A DNA stretch of 64,000 bases, from the NCBI GenBank assembly GCA_025331435.1, contig JAIWNI010000002.1:1-64000 (forward strand), read 5' to 3'. Origin of the DNA: Choanephora cucurbitarum. Its lineage: Eukaryota; Mucoromycota; Mucoromycetes; Mucorales; Choanephoraceae. Of the stretch, positions 45,149-56,773 are shown one piece after another (the stretch's first letter is position 1; every line of letters starts with the position of its first letter). The position numbers were made by a program, and so were the translations under genes. The notes beneath the pieces were generated by a model. The model searched no databases. It was given only the letters and a program-made list of their open reading frames with translations, and was not told the DNA's origin.

Positions 45149-48100
45149 ATGGTCCTCACAGCCAAGAGAAAATACAAGAAGACACTAAATGCTGACGATG
45201 CTTCTAGCAAGGTAAAGCAAACAAAAAACTCCTTACTCTTGAACTTCTTATTGATCTCGCTTTCTTTGTCGATACACCCTTTAGCAAGCTAAGAAAGAAC
45301 GCCAACAAAAAAGACAACGTCAAGAAGAGAGCGATCAAGAAAGCGATGCCATGGTTGGAGGCACTGGATTTTCCGAAGAAGAAGAGGGTGGCGATTGGGA
45401 GTCAAACTCTGACGACAGCGACAATGAAGACAGCAAGCTCGAAAGCACCAAAGTTAAACACACCAAACCAACTGAAGATGATATTATTTCAGGCGAATTA
45501 GAAGAGTTGAAGGAAACAGCAGAACTTTACAAGTCAAACATATTCAAGTTAGAGGTAACATAGACCGAAATTACAGTGAGTGATATTTTTTTTTGTTTGC
45601 TAATTATTCTTTAGATTGATGAACTTTTAGGTGAAATTACAATGAATTACAACAAGCACAAGGAATTGGAGAATGCACTTCATCACCTAAAATCTGTTTT
45701 CGATTCAATCCCTGAAGGAAAGCCAATGAAGGTAAAGAAAGAGAGAATGTGTTAGTGAGTGATTACTCAAGCTCAATTGATGGATTCATATCTATAGTTG
45801 CATGAATTTAGCCAAACTATGTTGAAAAAACACAAGATCAAGGTACCTTTCCCCGATCCTCAACCTGCTCAGGATGCCTTAAACACCTTCAAGTTTGCAA
45901 AGGCTACTGCTATGCACATTGTTGGCAGTTATGGACTTAAATCAATTGCCAAATCCAAACAGCACTTCAATGTAGACGTTGCTGTCGAAATGCCCAACAG
46001 TTTATTTCAGGAAAAGGATTACGCCAATTACCGTTATCATCATAAGCGTGCTTGTTATTTAGCCGTTCTGGCTCAGGCCATTCAGTCTGCCTCTTCAAAG
46101 AAGTTTGAGCTCGAGTTCAGCACTTTAAATCACGATGCCCGTCGCCCTATCTTGTTGATCAAGCCTGCAGGCGATCAGTCTGATGTCGATTTCTCAAAGA
46201 CGAAGTGCGTCATTCGTATCTTACCTAGCATTGCTTCTACCGTCTTCCCTGTGCACCGTCTTGCACCTGGAAAGAGCTGTGTAAAGCCTGCCTTGTCTAC
46301 ACCTCACTACAATGCTTCTCTTTTGATGGATACCTCATACACAGGTAACTTGGCTTTCTTGTATGTTCATAGTAAGAATGCAGAGGAATTCAGAAATGCC
46401 ATTTTGTTGGCACGTACTTGGATTCATCAGCGTGATCTCCACCGTGTTGGTTTGACACCCTTCGTTTTCTCCATGATCATGGCTTATTTGATGCAAGGTA
46501 ACAGTGATGGTACAGGCAAGAAGTTGACTGCCAGTCATAGTTCTTATCAACTCTTGCGTGGTACTTTGGACTTTTTGGCTGTCCATGACTTCAAACAACA
46601 ACCTGTCATGATGGGTCAAGTGGAAGGCAAGCCTGAATTCAGTGCAGAGGAATTTAAGCAACACTATGATGTTGTCGTAGTCGATCCTTCTGGTATGCTC
46701 AACTTAACAGCTGATATGACTGCATCAGGTTTGGCCCAAGTACAACATGAAGCCAAATTGGCCATGTCTTACTTCAATGACAGCAACGATCAATTTGATG
46801 CCTTGTTCCTCAAGAAAGTCAACGATTTCAGATTCAAATACGATAACGTGTTGGCCATCCCTTCTTCCGCATTGAATGGATTGGCTATGTCAGAAGAAGC
46901 AAAGGCAGACTATCACAGCTGTTTGCCATACTTTTTGCAACGCTTGGCAGACATCTTGATTCGTGGTCTAACCAACCGTGTCAAGTTGATTGCTATTCAG
47001 CATACATATGAATCAAGTACATGGGCTATCACCCACACCATGTCAGATAATGCACCTTTTACTATTAAGGTTGGCTTCTTGCTCGACTCTGACAATGCAC
47101 CTCGTTTAGTAGACCAAGGGCCTGACGCTTCAAACCAAGCTGCTGTAGATGAATTCCGTCAGTTCTGGGGATCCAAGTCCGAGTTGAGACGTTTCAAGGA
47201 TGGTGCCATTGTTGAATCTGTTGTTTGGCAGACACAGGGCTATGAAAACCGTAGCTTGATTGTTCAAAAGATTGTTTTGTACTTGCTGCAGTTTCATTTG
47301 AAGCTCAAGGATGGACTTGATTACTGGGCCGGTCAACTCTACAACCACTTAAACTTTGCCAAGAGTCTACCTGAACATCTCTTTAGCCCTGAACTTAAAG
47401 TTAATGGATTCCACTCTGTCATGTCTGCCTTCAGTGCTTTCAGTAAACACTTGCGCCAAGTAGATGACGCCTTACCTTTGTTAATCAACAACATCTACCC
47501 TGCACATGCAAACTTACGTTATGCCTCTGTAAATATTCCTCATCCTGTTGACTTCAACAACATGGTTGCCTACCCAAACACTGCACGTTACTTTGATGCC
47601 ATGGATGTTGTTGTCCAGATTGAACGTTCAGCCAAGTTCCCTGATGATTTGGGCGCTCTTCAAAAGGTCAAGCATGCCTTCTATCTTAAGATGGCCGAAG
47701 AATTCAAGAACAGATACCAGCTCGACTCTGTCGTTGTAGATGATGTGCGCGAAAAGAATCCTTATGCTATGCGCGGTTACTTGGATGTCTATTACTTTGG
47801 CTATTGTTTCCGTTGTCACATCTGCCTTGAACAAGAAGCTACCTTGCTGACAAAGATTGTTGATAGTAAGGCTAGTACTGAGATGAACAAGGATTTAGCC
47901 AAGGAAGCACTTGTCAAATACAACACCACACTAAAGTACAGACAGACACATACCTTCTATGTGCAAGCCATGTGTGCCAAATACACAGCCTACTCTAGTA
48001 CAGTGCGATTGGTAAAGCGCTGGTTTGGTTCTCACATGTTGTCTGCTCAAGTGAGTGATGAAATGATTGAGTTGTTAGTAGCCCATATCTTCTTGGCTCC

Positions 48101-48941
48101 TCAACCTTGGGTAACACCTGTCAACACATTGGCTGCCTTTGGTCGTGTGTTGAACTTGTTGGCTACTTGGGACTGGGTCAACCAACCTTTGATTGTAGAC
48201 ATTGAGGAAGAATTGACTTCAAGTGATCATCAGCAGATCCTTTCAGACTTCCAACAACACCGTAAGACCAATCCTACTTTGAGTGTTGGTGCCTTCACTA
48301 TTGCTACATCTAAGGATCGTACAGGCCATCGCTGGACTCACTTCAAGCCTGGTCGTCCTGTAGCTGCTCGTATCCAAGCTTTGGCACGTGCCTCTGTTCA
48401 AACTCTGGATCAAGATATCAAACGTGTATTCGTGACACCCATGCAAGATTACACAGTCATTCTTGATCTTAACATTGATTGCTGTACTAGATATTACCAA
48501 AACCTTCATCCTCAAGCCAGTCACTTCCATAATCACAACAGTGGTAGTTTGTTAGGTGACACTCCTTATGTTCAATTTGATCCTGTCAGTGAATTAGTGC
48601 AAGAGATTGAGAAGATCTATGGTCAAACTGTGATGGTGTTCTATAACAAATATGGTGGTCAGCAATTGGCACTTGTTTGGAACCCAATTGTTGCTACTCC
48701 TATGCAATGGAAGGTACAATCTGGCTATAACAGTGTGCCTGTAGACATGAACAAAAATGGCTTCTTGGTAAGTTTCGTTTGTTTTTTTTCTTGATTAGAT
48801 GTATTTATTTATTTTTTTTCTTAACAATAGAAACCTGCGAAGGGTCAATCTGAGATTTCCAAATTGATTGCACCTAATTTTGCTGCCATCTTAGCAGAGA
48901 TCAAAAGATTAGGCCAAGGCATTATCACTCAACAAGAATAG
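45149..48941 (+). CDS. UTP22: UTP22/NOL6 (Nrap) pre-rRNA processing factor
   Basis: Five exons (45149-45211, 45285-45554, 45615-45731, 45798-48767, 48831-48941) give 1176 residues, close to the family's length. UTP22/NOL6 is a UTP-C subcomplex component of the small-subunit processome in the nucleolus and helps pre-18S rRNA processing. The N-terminal 120 residues are Lys/Glu/Asp-rich with acidic blocks. The body carries the Nrap domains, for example HEFSQTMLKKHKIKVPFPDP, VDVAVEMPNSLFQEKDYANYRY, DFRFKYDNVLAIP, FRQFWGSKSELRRFKDGAI and WVTPVNTLAAFGRVLNLLATWDW. The fourth exon carries 84 percent of the protein. The last exon ends KRLGQGI-like (AEIKRLGQGIITQQE). Confidence 0.93.
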
Positions 48942-49143
48942 TCTTGTTCTCGCATATACAAAACCATTACCCTCACGCTTACACTTCACATATATATTGG
49001 CATCGTCATTTACTATAGAAAAAAAAGAGAGAGAATCACTCAAATTCTGTATCTATATAATCTTGTATACATAATAAACTCAAAAGAAGAATATTACATA
49101 GATCCTTTTTGTTGCTTTGAGAATTATTTTATTATTGTTCATT

Positions 49144-50756
49144 TCAATACACTCTTCTTTTCGGATTATATATTTCATTCCAATATGGATTAGGTCTTTC
49201 TATGCCATCAGGTCCACTTTAATAAAAAGAAAAAAGTAGATAAGTACCTTCTGTTTGATTGATAGGCAACATAAAACTTACATGATTGTGTCTGTTTTTC
49301 GAAGTCGAACATTTGGTATAAGCTGAATGAGTTCACGCATTTTTGCTTTATGCTTGTCTGTAGGTTTTAGTTTGGAAGGTGAAGCAATAGCTTGTTGCAG
49401 TTTAAAATAAGGATGTGTTTCCAAAACTGAATTCCTCAGAGGTGTTGAACGAGATTGTGTAGGTGAAAGATAAGTGAAAGGCGATCGATGTCGTTGTTGT
49501 GTAGGCGAAGGAGACGAAGAAACAACCTTAGATATACGTTGAGGTGACTGAGAGAATGGTGGTGGAGGAGGTGGAGGAGGTGGAGGAGGTGGAGTAGATA
49601 ATGGTGTAGGTGATGTCAAAGACGGTATACAGGATGAATCGTCATAGTCTCTAGGACTAGAAAGGGTATGTGTTGGTTTGGGAGGAGAAGTGTTAGAAGA
49701 TGCCATCAATTCTGAGACTCTTGTCCTTGTGCGTCGAATGGACTCTGTTAGCTTATTTAGACGAATCTCTTCATCTTCTTCGGGACTACCAACAACATCT
49801 GAAAGATCAGAGCCTAGTTGATAAGTCACATGGCTGATTGGAGTCATTGTCTTTGTTGTCATTGTTTTTGGTGAAGTCAATGAATGATCCAAGATTGGTT
49901 TATTATAAGAAGTGCTAGTAGTGGTAGACAATGCGAGAGCAGATTGAGCGGTTTTTACAGGTGAACGTATTGGTCTGTTAGGCGAATTTGTAGATATGCT
50001 GGATAATTGTGCGGCCTTATTAGGTGATGGTATGGGTCTGTTAGGCGATTGTGTAGGCCTAATGGGTGAGTGTGTAGGTCTATTGGGTGATTCAGATGGT
50101 AGTCGTTGTGCAAGAGCCTCTTCAAGCTCTAAAGCTAAGCTCTTAACCGATTTTGATCCAGTGATAATTTGATTGATAGGTGAAGATGGTGTTGTAGAGT
50201 TTCTGGCAACTTTTCTCGGTGGTTGCTCTTGCTCCTCATATCGCTTGTGAGATTCAGAAGCGGGTGAGCTCTTAACTATATCTAATTTGGGTGCCTTTCG
50301 AGGACGAGCTTCTCCTTCCACATCACTTGTCCATTTTCTCTTATCGGGCGGAGAAGGGAAATCTGTTTGTATTTCGGCGTCTCGAACACAACTGCGTCTG
50401 TTTCTATCAGGAATGATATTACTATAGAGATTTGTATCCGCTTTTCTTTTCCTGATAGCTTGTATCTGTTGCTTGCGACGATCAGCGCCATCATTGCTAC
50501 TACTACTACTGTTATTGTTCGAACTGATGCGTTGTATTTTGGAATAAGGTTTAGCTATGTCTCTTGTGTGTATGTTCTTTGGTGCACACAATGAGTCCCA
50601 AAAGCGCGAAAATTCTTGACTTGCTGATTGTTGAGCTCCAGAGATCACACTCACAAAATTAGAAAAGAGCGAGTCAGAAGGTGACTGAGAAGGAGAGGAC
50701 GAAACATCTGAGTCCTCGACTTCTTTAATGCTCATTCGGTCTATATATACACTCAC
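49144..50756 (-). CDS. Low-complexity, SP/TP- and polyproline-rich protein of unknown function
   Basis: Two exons, 50756-49282 and 49216-49144, with a 65-nt intron, give 515 residues. It is Ser/Pro-rich with six to eight tandem SPNRP-type elements (about residues 223-280), a basic central part (PRKAPKLD) and a run of 12 prolines (about residues 391-402). The C-terminal tail (MRELIQLIPNVRLRKTDTI then GPDGIERPNPYWN) has a leucine/LRKT pattern only faintly like a WH2 actin-binding motif. Many Ser/Thr-Pro sites suggest phosphorylation by proline-directed kinases. The last exon is supported by phase and splice sites; without it the frame would stop two codons later. No family recognised. Confidence 0.6.
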
Positions 50757-53091
50757 ACAAAGAGAGAGGAAATAAAAAAGAGGGCTAAATAGATCGATGT
50801 GAAATAAAAAAGGGATTTAAAGAATTAAAACAGATAAATTGTGCCTTGGACGCGATTTAATGTCAGCGTGTCTTTGATTTGTAAGGTTTGAGAGACAAGT
50901 AAATTGAATACAATGGGAGTCTTTGTTTTAGGTTATCAAAGAAGGGATCTTACAAGAAGTAATTGTCTGGAAATCCATATTAGTTAGGTGAGAAATTAGA
51001 AGCCCGGAAATCTTTCCTTACATCATTGTCGAGTAGTGGATGCACGTCAATGTAATTCTCTAAGAGATGTGCTATGGTAACATAGTTCCGACAACAAGAG
51101 AACGACTTCCATTAATCAGAGTGCTTGCCAATTTTGAAGCTTTTAAACATCTTTTTGTTTTTGTTTTCATAACAATATCGATAAAATCATTTTAACCTGA
51201 GATTTTAACCTTACTCGATATTCATTAATTACTGAATAGAGCTAACTCTAAAAGGCCACATTGTATTCTCTAGTCAAGATAGCAGGTAAACACGAAATAT
51301 AAGTAGAGTAGCGATGCTTTGAAGGACAACACATAAAGATAATTTTCACGCTCCAAGTAGTTCTCCTACAATACTACAAGATTTAAGGAGGATGTACTCT
51401 TATCAAGAATTTCGTACTGAAATCTGCAGGTAAATGGCCAACAAAATAAAATGAACAATGATAGCTTTAGCCATGCTCAGAACTACTGTTTATATCCTAT
51501 TTAGACAAGTAATGAATTCTATGCACAAAGCGATCGAAATTATGCTTTCTAAATACAGTGTTGAAGAGTCAGTTCCATCAACATAGTGTCACGCAAGAAC
51601 AATATTTTGTATAGTATGTTGTTTCAAGCTCTATGATTTTGTGTTCAACAGTTACTTCTTTCCTTACAAGAATGGACTTAAGAGAGTAGAAAGTCTGTTT
51701 GGTAGGGAAAATAAAACTATGGCAAAGCCAAACAAACAGAAATTAAACAAATCTTGAACTCTTTGAATATTGTCTTCAGCGGCTTTGGCTATATTTGACA
51801 GTGACATAAAGGTTCGCCAATTAAAAATAAGAAGCCCATTTCACACCATCGAATACGTTTTGAAAGGTGGTAAAATGGTGTGTATTTAGGGAATCATCGA
51901 TTTGCCCTTTTCTTTTCTGGTTACTTCTCTGTCTTCTTGTGTATCTGTTACACCTATAGTACAATCCTTTATATATTTATCCTTTATTTTATTACTTTGT
52001 TCTTTCTTCGGATTTTGTCTCAAACATAACTCGAGAATTAGAAAAAGTAAGCCATTTTTTTTTACAATATCAATATCATATCATATACTTATCCAATAAA
52101 GCTTTTTACTATATATATTATCTTAAATATATTACAGACTAGTTAAATTCTATCTCCAAATCCAATCCGAAACAAATCCCAATATTTCAGTTTACAGTAG
52201 TCGCTTTATTTAAGAGTGTGCATATTCTTGAGAAATACACTCTTATATTGAGCATACTCTTAAATCAAACACTCCTAAATCGAGCGACTACTGTATGTAA
52301 AAGAAAATATGCAATGTCATCAGTGGTTTGGTTTATAAGCTGATATCTATGTTTTAACTCGGCAAACATCATGCTTCCGACTATTGCATTTTCAAGATCT
52401 GAAATCAATGAAGATCTCTTCATCACTTCTTACAGTATACGTATCTTCTTCTAGGCTTATCATCACACAGAGGATACAATAGAAGCCTACCAATCCAGTT
52501 TTATGATGATGGTGAATTGATCCCACTTTCTTAGACTTCAATCTTTTTGTGACATATTCTTAAAATGACTCGAAGGTCATAACACATAATTAATTTAGAG
52601 CTAACCTCAGACCACTGTCATCGATTATTAAATTTCATATGTTCTGGAGCAAAAGCAGCAAGTCAGATTTGATTCTGCGGCACAACAAAATCTATGTTAG
52701 GAGGTATAACAGTTGACGCTCGAAGGGGTTTTTAAGGCTGTTTTGATGGAAGATGAAAAGATACATAACCATATTCATTGAAAAGGTTTGCATTTTTCTA
52801 TGCTAACCGCTCTCTATGCTTTTTGTACAGCTTTTTCAAGTTTCTAAGTTACCTTGAACCGTATATTCTTGATTTTTAAAGACATTCAATAAAATGACAC
52901 TCGATCCACCTTTGGATTTCACAAACCTTAATGTCATTTTCAATTCCGACCACATACGATTTACAAAAAAGGAAAGCCAGATGAGATGGTCTTAATTTAG
53001 TGAGAAACAATTGCATTAAAGATTATCTATTTTTTTTTCTTTTTGTTCATAAAAAACATTGTTGATCCATTACTTTTAGCTATTAACAAAT
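50757..53091. other. 2.3-kb gene-free stretch with a Tc1-type MITE
   Basis: No gene-like frame. The MITE at 52193-52295 is described separately. The rest is AT-rich and may include promoter sequence of the citrate carrier gene at the right end. Confidence 0.55.
52193..52295. mobile_element. 99-bp Tc1-type MITE with TA target duplications
   Basis: TA (52193-52194), then CAGTAGTCGCT (52195-52205), 77 bp of AT-rich interior with repeated AAGAGTGT/ACTCTTA inverted units, then AGCGACTACTG (52283-52293) and TA (52294-52295). The 11-bp terminal repeats are perfect and extend imperfectly inward. TA duplication and CAGT start fit Tc1/mariner-mobilised non-autonomous elements. No coding capacity. Confidence 0.9.
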
Positions 53092-54065
53092 ATGTCGAGC
53101 ACAGAGAAGAAAGCCAAGGATCCTGTTATTTCCCTCGTTTCTGGAACAATTGCTGGTGCAGTAGAAGGAGTTGCCACTTATCCAACTGAATATGTTAAGA
53201 CACGTCTTCAGCTGCAAGCAGGTGGCAAGCTTCAACCAGGCGAACTTCGATTTTCTGGACCTGTAGATTGCCTGGTAAAGACAGTGAGGACACATGGTAT
53301 AGGTGCTATTTATACAGGTGTGTCTGCCTTAGCTATTGGTAATGCTGCTAAAGCAGGCGTACGTTTCTTGACATATGATCAAATTGCAAATGCCTTGCGT
53401 GATAAAGATGGTAAACTTTCTGGTATTCGAAGTGTCTTGGCTGGTCTAGGCGCTGGCATGACGGAGGCTGCCTTGGTAGTGACACCTTCAGAAACAATAA
53501 AGACAAAGCTGATTCATGACAAAAACAGTGCAGCGCCCAAGTACAGAGGTTTAGTACATGGTACAAAAGCTATTATAGCCGAGGAAGGTTTAGGCGGCAT
53601 TTATCGTGGTGTAGGTCCTGTAATGGCCCGTCAGGGAGCCAACAGTGCTGTTCGATTCACATCTTATTCCTATTTCAAATCAGCACTCCAGTCGTGGCGA
53701 GGCCAAGGTGATGATGTCCCTCTGCCTTCTACACATGTATTTGCAGCAGGCGCTATGGCGGGCATTGTTACTGTCTACTCTACAATGCCACTAGATGTTG
53801 TTAAAACGAGAATGCAAGGATTGGATGCTAAGATGTACAAAAACTCAGTAGACTGTCTAGTTCAAGTGGTAAAGCAGAATGGTATTCTCTCACTATGGAA
53901 AGGAACAACACCAAGATTGACCCGACTGATTGTAAGTGTGATCTTATTATATCTATCGTTGTTGACATATGGAACTCATTTCTTTCTCTATCTCAATACG
54001 TATAGTTCTCTGGCGGCATTGTATTTACTGTATATGAAAAAGTATATAATCTACTCAAGAAATAA
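53092..54065 (+). CDS. CTP1: Mitochondrial tricarboxylate (citrate) carrier
   Basis: Two exons, 53092-53931 and 54006-54065, give 299 residues, the usual length for mitochondrial carriers. Three repeats each carry the family motif P-x-[DE]-x-x-[KR]: YPTEYVKTRLQ, TPSETIKTKL and MPLDVVKTRM, with six predicted membrane helices. The first repeat's TYPTEYVKTRLQLQ and the overall similarity to CTP1 suggest exchange of citrate for malate or another tricarboxylate across the inner membrane. The last exon completes the sixth helix (FSGGIVFTVYEKVYNLLKK). No cleavable presequence, as expected. The intron is 74 nt. Confidence 0.93.
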
Positions 54066-54506
54066 GTAGCCATAACAATAGTTAGACATCTTGTAAAATA
54101 AAAAGCACATATATATCATTTAAGATGTCTATTAAGCCTCGAAGTTTAAGTCTCAATGTCTTTGGAAAGATAACTAGGTTTTTGGGCTGCAACATATAGC
54201 TTGCAATCAATCATAAGCACTGTTCTAATGAGCTAGCTTTACAACAGCGTCAATTTATAGATAGGTCAAGGAAATATTAGCTTGTTCTCATTCGGAAATC
54301 AAAGAGGTAAATCTATCATAACAGATAAACTTCATTATTTAGAAGCATTAAATAGTGACCGTTTTTATTTTCGCCGGATATAGACTCTAAGCCATTTTCA
54401 AATTTTGCTAGCAACGGTCTTCCAAAAGACAAGACAAAACTGAATTTTTTTTCATTCCTTCTTTCTTTTTATATAGCCAACCTTTTCCCTTTTTTTTCCT
54501 ATAAAG
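54066..54506. other. Intergenic, no gene seen
   Basis: Promoter of NOP58 with a T-rich tract immediately before the start (about 54447-54500). Confidence 0.6.
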
Positions 54507-56123
54507 ATGCTCGTGCTTTACGAAACCGCTGCCGGTTATGCCTTATTCAAGCTTGTTGACGACAACAAATTAGAAAAGCCTGAAGAAATCTACAAGGAGT
54601 TCGAAACTGCTGAACAAGCTAACAAGGCGTATGTAGAACCAACCAAATAATTATTACTGTAGTTTGCTGATCTCTCTTTTTCTGCCACAGTCTTAAGTTG
54701 AAGGCTTTCAAAAAGTTCGAAAACACCACTGACGCTTTATCTGCTGTCACCGGTATTGTTGAAGGCAAGTTGCCCAAGAACTTGAAGAAGTTCTTGGAAA
54801 CTGAAATCAGCGAAAAGGAAATGAAGAAGGAAAAGTTGGTCATCAGTGATCCTAAGCTTGGTAAGACATAGCTTAATTTGAAACAAGCGGTGACTGAACG
54901 CTTTGATTGACATTCTTCCGTGATTAGGTTCTTCTATCAACAAGAAGATGGGTATCAACGTCTTGTCTGACTCTACTGTTCAAGACCTCTACAGAGGTAT
55001 TCGTTCTCAATTTGAGTCCCTTGTCTCTGGTCTCTCTCAATCTGACCTTTCTGCCATGTCTCTTGGTCTTTCTCACTCTCTTTCTCGTTATAAGCTCAAG
55101 TTCTCTCCTGATAAGGTTGATACCATGATTGTTCAAGCTATTGCTCTTTTAGACGACCTTGACAAAGAACTCAACACTTATGCTATGCGTGTCAAGGAAT
55201 GGTACGGCTGGCACTTCCCCGAAATGACCAAGATCATCGTTGATAACTTGGCTTATGCTAAGGTTGTTAAGGCTATTGGTTTCCGTACCAACGCCCAAAC
55301 TACTGACCTTTCTGAAATTTTGCCCGAAGAACTCGAAGCCGAGGTTAAGGAAGCTGCTGAAATCTCCATGGGTACTGAAATCTCTGAAGAAGATTTAGAC
55401 AACACCTTCCAACTCTGTGACAATGTTATCACTATCACTGAATACAGAAGTCAATTGTACGAATATTTGAAGAACCGTATGAACGCTATTGCTCCTAACT
55501 TGACCGCCCTTGTTGGTGAATTAGTTGGTGCTCGTTTGATCTCTCACGCTGGTTCTCTCATGAACTTGTCCAAGCAACCCGCTTCTACTATTCAAATTTT
55601 GGGTGCCGAAAAGGCTCTCTTCAGAGCTTTGAAGACCAAGCACAACACACCCAAGTACGGTTTGCTCTACCATGCCTCTTTGGTTGGTCAAGCTGGTCCC
55701 AAGAACAAGGCCAAGGTTGCCCGTATGCTTGCTGCTAAGACTGCTCTTTCTCTCAGAGTTGATGCCCTCGGTGAATCAGAATCCAACGAAGTCGGTATTG
55801 ATGGCCGTACTAAGATTGAAGCCCGTGTTGCCATGCTTGAAGGTCGTGCTATTGCTAAGGCTAACAAGGACAGCTCTATTCAAAACCAAACCAAGTTCAA
55901 GTTGAACAAGACTCAACAATACAGTGAAGCTGCTGATGTTGTTATGGACGAAACAAAGCCTGAATCTCTTAAGAGATCAATTGATGAAGTTGAAGCTGAA
56001 GACGCTAAAGAAGAGAAGGATGCCAAGAAGGCAAAGAAGGAAAAGAAGGACAAAAAGGAGAAGAAGGACAAGAAGGAAAAGAAAGAAAAGAAGGAGAAAA
56101 AGGAAAAGAAGAACAAGGATTAG
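54507..56123 (+). CDS. NOP58: NOP58, box C/D snoRNP core protein
   Basis: Three exons (54507-54628, 54691-54860, 54928-56123) give 495 residues. NOP58 with NOP56, fibrillarin and SNU13 forms the C/D snoRNP that directs 2'-O-methylation of rRNA. The N-terminal NOP5NT domain begins [16 protein letters not shown]. The coiled-coil and NOP domain includes [51 protein letters not shown] and [19 protein letters not shown] with the conserved KARMLAAK region. The C-terminus is a KKE/KKD repeat tail typical of the protein. Introns are 62 and 67 nt, too short for the usual intronic snoRNA; none was seen. Confidence 0.95.
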
Positions 56124-56773
56124 AGAGGATTTTTAGCCAAATTTTTTTAGATCATTTTTTTTTCCTTTTCATCAAGCATTTTCAATATTCTCATCCATTG
56201 TTTTCCCCCACCTTTTCCTCACTTTTTTTCTTTTATATACATAATTTCTGTTATTATTTCTCGCTCTTTCTTTCATCTATAATTATTTTGTACAAAAAAA
56301 AATAAAAGAAATCAAAAGCATATAGTCTCATGTTTTCTCAATTGAAATAGAATGCTGTATATGCTCGCTTTTGAAGCCTACAAAATATGTGCAACCACTA
56401 AAACGCAAGTTTTTAGGTTCATAGCATGCCAAGTTCTTTTTTTATTTTACAAAAATGGTAAGCTGAGCTTATTGTGTATTCTGATCATAACCATGTGGGG
56501 GCAGTTTCTTTAGCGCGGCAGCCGGACAATTGAATCATTTAAGCAGTGGTGATGCAATTACACTGCTTTTTCTATTTAACGGATGTAAGGAACACTAAAT
56601 CTTTTTATCTGGAAATAAATTGGATTTTGTCTGATCTTGAAGTAATATAATTCTTGTTTCATCATCTTTCTCTTTTTTTTTCTTCTTTCTTTATTTTGCT
56701 TTATATATTTCCCGTTTAGTATTCAGCATTTAAAGGGTGGAATATCAATTCTCCTTATACTATTGAAGAAAAC
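56124..56773. other. Intergenic, T-rich
   Basis: Holds a related GGGG-CAGTT...AGCGCG repeat copy at 56497-56517. No gene. Confidence 0.55.

Noticed and set aside
54629..54927. Intronic C/D snoRNA in NOP58
   Set aside because: Introns are only 62 and 67 nt and I found no paired C (RUGAUGA) and D (CUGA) boxes with a terminal stem.
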